The notes below the pieces were generated by a model. The model was given only the letters and a program-made list of their open reading frames with translations. It did no database searches and was not told where the DNA came from. Shown here piece after piece: positions 5,178 through 6,850 of a stretch of 6,850 bases of DNA. The position numbers and the translations under genes were made by a program. Each line of letters opens with the position of its first letter. The stretch's first letter is position 1. The stretch lies in assembly GCA_041749275.1 (NCBI GenBank), contig JBGTBQ010000168.1, positions 1 through 6,850 on the forward strand. The letters run 5' to 3'. The DNA is from JBGTBQ01 sp041749275. GTDB taxonomy: Bacteria > Acidobacteriota > Blastocatellia > Pyrinomonadales > Pyrinomonadaceae.

Positions 5178-6850
5178 TCAGTCTTCGAGGAATCCGCCGC
5201 GCAGCAGGGGTTGCCCCCCCAGACTGATGTAGCAGCCATAGACGGCGAGCGCGATGAGGACGAGCAGGCCGAGGATAAAGCTGCCGGCGTGCCACGCCGA
5301 CAATTCGGTGGTGATGGGATAGAAGGTCATCAGGTGCATGAAGAAAAAAGTGAAGATCAGCGAGAGCAGGCCGAAGCGCGTCGCGGCGATGATGAGCAGC
5401 GTCGGCATGAGGAGGATGAACGGCAGGCTGATGGGCGAAGTGATTGACCAATTCAGCGTGACCAGTCCGGCCAGTATCACCCAACTCGCGGCGACGCCGA
5501 GCCAGTTCTTTCGCAACAGCGCGGAGAAGAAAAAGAGCACGGCGGTGATGATGAAAGAGAACATGATCGAGCCGAGAATCTGATTCATGAGGAGCGGCAC
5601 GAAGCCGTTTAAGCCGAGCAGCCCCAGCGTGTAAATGAGTGGTGAGTTGGTGGCGGGCAAGCCTTCGGCGACGCCCGCCCAGCGCGGCGCGAGTGAGCCG
5701 AGGTATGCGGCCAGCATCATGCAGACGCCCAAGACGCCGCCGATCAACATGTCGCGCCCGACCAGCGGGTCACGAAAGTGGCCCGCCAGCAGACGGCTCC
5801 ACGAGATGATTCGCTCCGGCCAACGCCTCCGGATGTATGGCTCCAGCGCGAGATAGATCAGGCCCATGAAGAGCGCCGCGAAGACCGCCGACTGAAGGCC
5901 CGCGACGAGCAATCCGCCGACCTCCCCCGGCGTCGGAATGTGGTGCGCGTTGAAGAGCCAGTAGATCATCCTCGTCGTGAACATGAAGAGCGCCAGCCGG
6001 AACGCCCCGCGCCGGTCGCCGCGTCCAAGCCGCAGATTCCTCCATGCCAGCACCGCCCCCAACACGAGCGTCCCGAAATAGAAGAAGAGCAGCATCGCAA
6101 GGAGAGCCTTTTCGCCGGCGCCTTCGTCGAACGGCGTCTGGCGGGCGGGCGTCCGCCACGGGTTGATGACCTCGAAATAGACGGCGCGGCCCAGATAGCT
6201 CGCCGCCTCGACGCGGACGGGCATCTCCGGACGGTTCGGATAGGCGCCCTCCCAAGCCGCGCGCTGGTCGGCGTGACGCGGCGGCGTCCATTGCGAAGGC
6301 GCGGGACGAAAGTCGCCGAAGTCGAGTCCCGCCTCCGCGAACAGTGCCGGCCAGTCCGGCGGCGCGACCTTCGCGCTCGCGCCCGGCGCGGACTCTGGAT
6401 GCTGCGGCGGCGCTCCCTCGAAATAGACGAGCCGCCCCGCCGTGTCGAGAATGACCAGCGTCATGTCGGAGATGTCGTTCGGCGGGTCGGCGGGAGACAC
6501 GTCCCAACTGTCAGAGGCTTGAAGATAACGCGGGCTTTGGCGATACCAGTAGGTGATGAGCGGGGGCTGCCCCGTCGCCGTCGCCCACCGCCGACGTTCC
6601 GGCGACTTATCCTCGTCGCGCAGGTGAATCAAATTCTCCACGTCGAGAGTGAAGCCGTGCGCGGTGTCCACGGGCGGCGACGTATAGCCGAGCCGCCGCG
6701 CCATCTCCCCCGCGCGCTCCTTGAGCGCGTCGGGAGATTTCTTGAGCGGCACGCGGCGATGCAGCGCCACTTGCCCCGACAGCAACGTGACGAGCGCGAA
6801 CCCGACGAGCGTCGCCGCGAGCAACGCGACGGCGACCGTGGGGCGCAGGC
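5178..6850 (-). CDS. Probable receptor-type Ser/Thr protein kinase, C-terminal membrane half only
   Basis: The frame is open from the window edge to a TGA at 5180-5178, giving 556 residues; a TTG at 6824-6822 exists but is not a likely start because the frame continues upstream through hydrophobic residues. Numbering from the first complete codon at 6848: one membrane helix (1-24, TVAVALLAATLVGFALV), a soluble domain of about 220 residues (26-246), then a bundle of roughly eight or nine more helices (about 247-543) and a short tail ending GGFLED. The phrases YWYRQSPR, PDWPALFAEAGLD, YFEVINPW, NLRLGRGDRRGAFRLALF and ISWSRLLAGHFRDPLVGRD match my memory of the C-terminal region of acidobacterial Ser/Thr kinases, whose kinase domain precedes the first helix. 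That domain is not in the window, so the kinase call is inference. The soluble domain lies between membrane helices and is probably extracytoplasmic, where it could sense a signal. Base composition is more GC-rich than in the C11 gene. Confidence 0.75.
   Translation of the reverse strand, partial: LRPTVAVALLAATLVGFALVTLLSGQVALHRRVPLKKSPDALKERAGEMARRLGYTSPPVDTAHGFTLDVENLIHLRDEDKSPERRRWATATGQPPLITYWYRQSPRYLQASDSWDVSPADPPNDISDMTLVILDTAGRLVYFEGAPPQHPESAPGASAKVAPPDWPALFAEAGLDFGDFRPAPSQWTPPRHADQRAAWEGAYPNRPEMPVRVEAASYLGRAVYFEVINPWRTPARQTPFDEGAGEKALLAMLLFFYFGTLVLGAVLAWRNLRLGRGDRRGAFRLALFMFTTRMIYWLFNAHHIPTPGEVGGLLVAGLQSAVFAALFMGLIYLALEPYIRRRWPERIISWSRLLAGHFRDPLVGRDMLIGGVLGVCMMLAAYLGSLAPRWAGVAEGLPATNSPLIYTLGLLGLNGFVPLLMNQILGSIMFSFIITAVLFFFSALLRKNWLGVAASWVILAGLVTLNWSITSPISLPFILLMPTLLIIAATRFGLLSLIFTFFFMHLMTFYPITTELSAWHAGSFILGLLVLIALAVYGCYISLGGQPLLRGGFLED

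Noticed and set aside
5770..6507. 245-codon minus-strand frame overlapping the membrane protein
   Set aside because: It is a shifted reading of the kinase tail, rich in Arg and Gly, while the main frame shows clear membrane helices.
6822..6824. TTG as the start of the membrane protein
   Set aside because: The frame remains open to the window edge and the upstream residues (LRPTVAVA) continue the same membrane helix, so the true start lies outside.

Overview
The window looks like chromosomal DNA of a GC-rich bacterium, most likely an Acidobacteriota member of the Blastocatellia/Pyrinomonadaceae type. This rests on two family resemblances recognised by eye, not on a search: the large polytopic membrane tail at 5178-6850 matches my memory of the C-terminal half of acidobacterial Ser/Thr protein kinases, and TPR-CHAT proteins and clostripain-like peptidases are common in that group. 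All three supported genes lie on the minus strand, so transcription runs from high to low coordinates.

Layout in transcription order. 6850-5178: C-terminal 556 residues of a membrane protein, probably a receptor-type Ser/Thr kinase whose catalytic domain lies beyond the window. 5177-4751: 427 bases with no convincing gene but several short GC-rich inverted repeats; it should hold the leader of the next gene. 4750-3086: a complete clostripain-family (C11) cysteine peptidase with its His/Cys dyad intact. 3085-2776: 310 bases carrying a large REP- or MITE-like palindrome (2842-2924) with 34-base arms. 2775-1: a secreted or membrane-anchored TPR-CHAT protein, 925 residues visible, cut by the window edge inside the CHAT domain.

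The C11 peptidase and the CHAT domain both belong to the caspase-like clan CD fold, so two different caspase-fold proteins stand in tandem next to a probable signalling kinase. The gaps between genes (427 and 310 bases) are too wide to assume one operon, and the predicted compartments differ: the C11 peptidase has no signal peptide, while the CHAT protein has one. A functional link is therefore only a hypothesis.

The most distinctive sequence features are the nested palindrome at 2842-2924, the ten TPR units of exactly 40 codons with no indel, a sharp base-composition change inside the CHAT gene near position 1200, and an 8-base tandem repeat inside the CHAT coding region at the window edge. 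No tRNA, rRNA, CRISPR array or transposase gene was seen.
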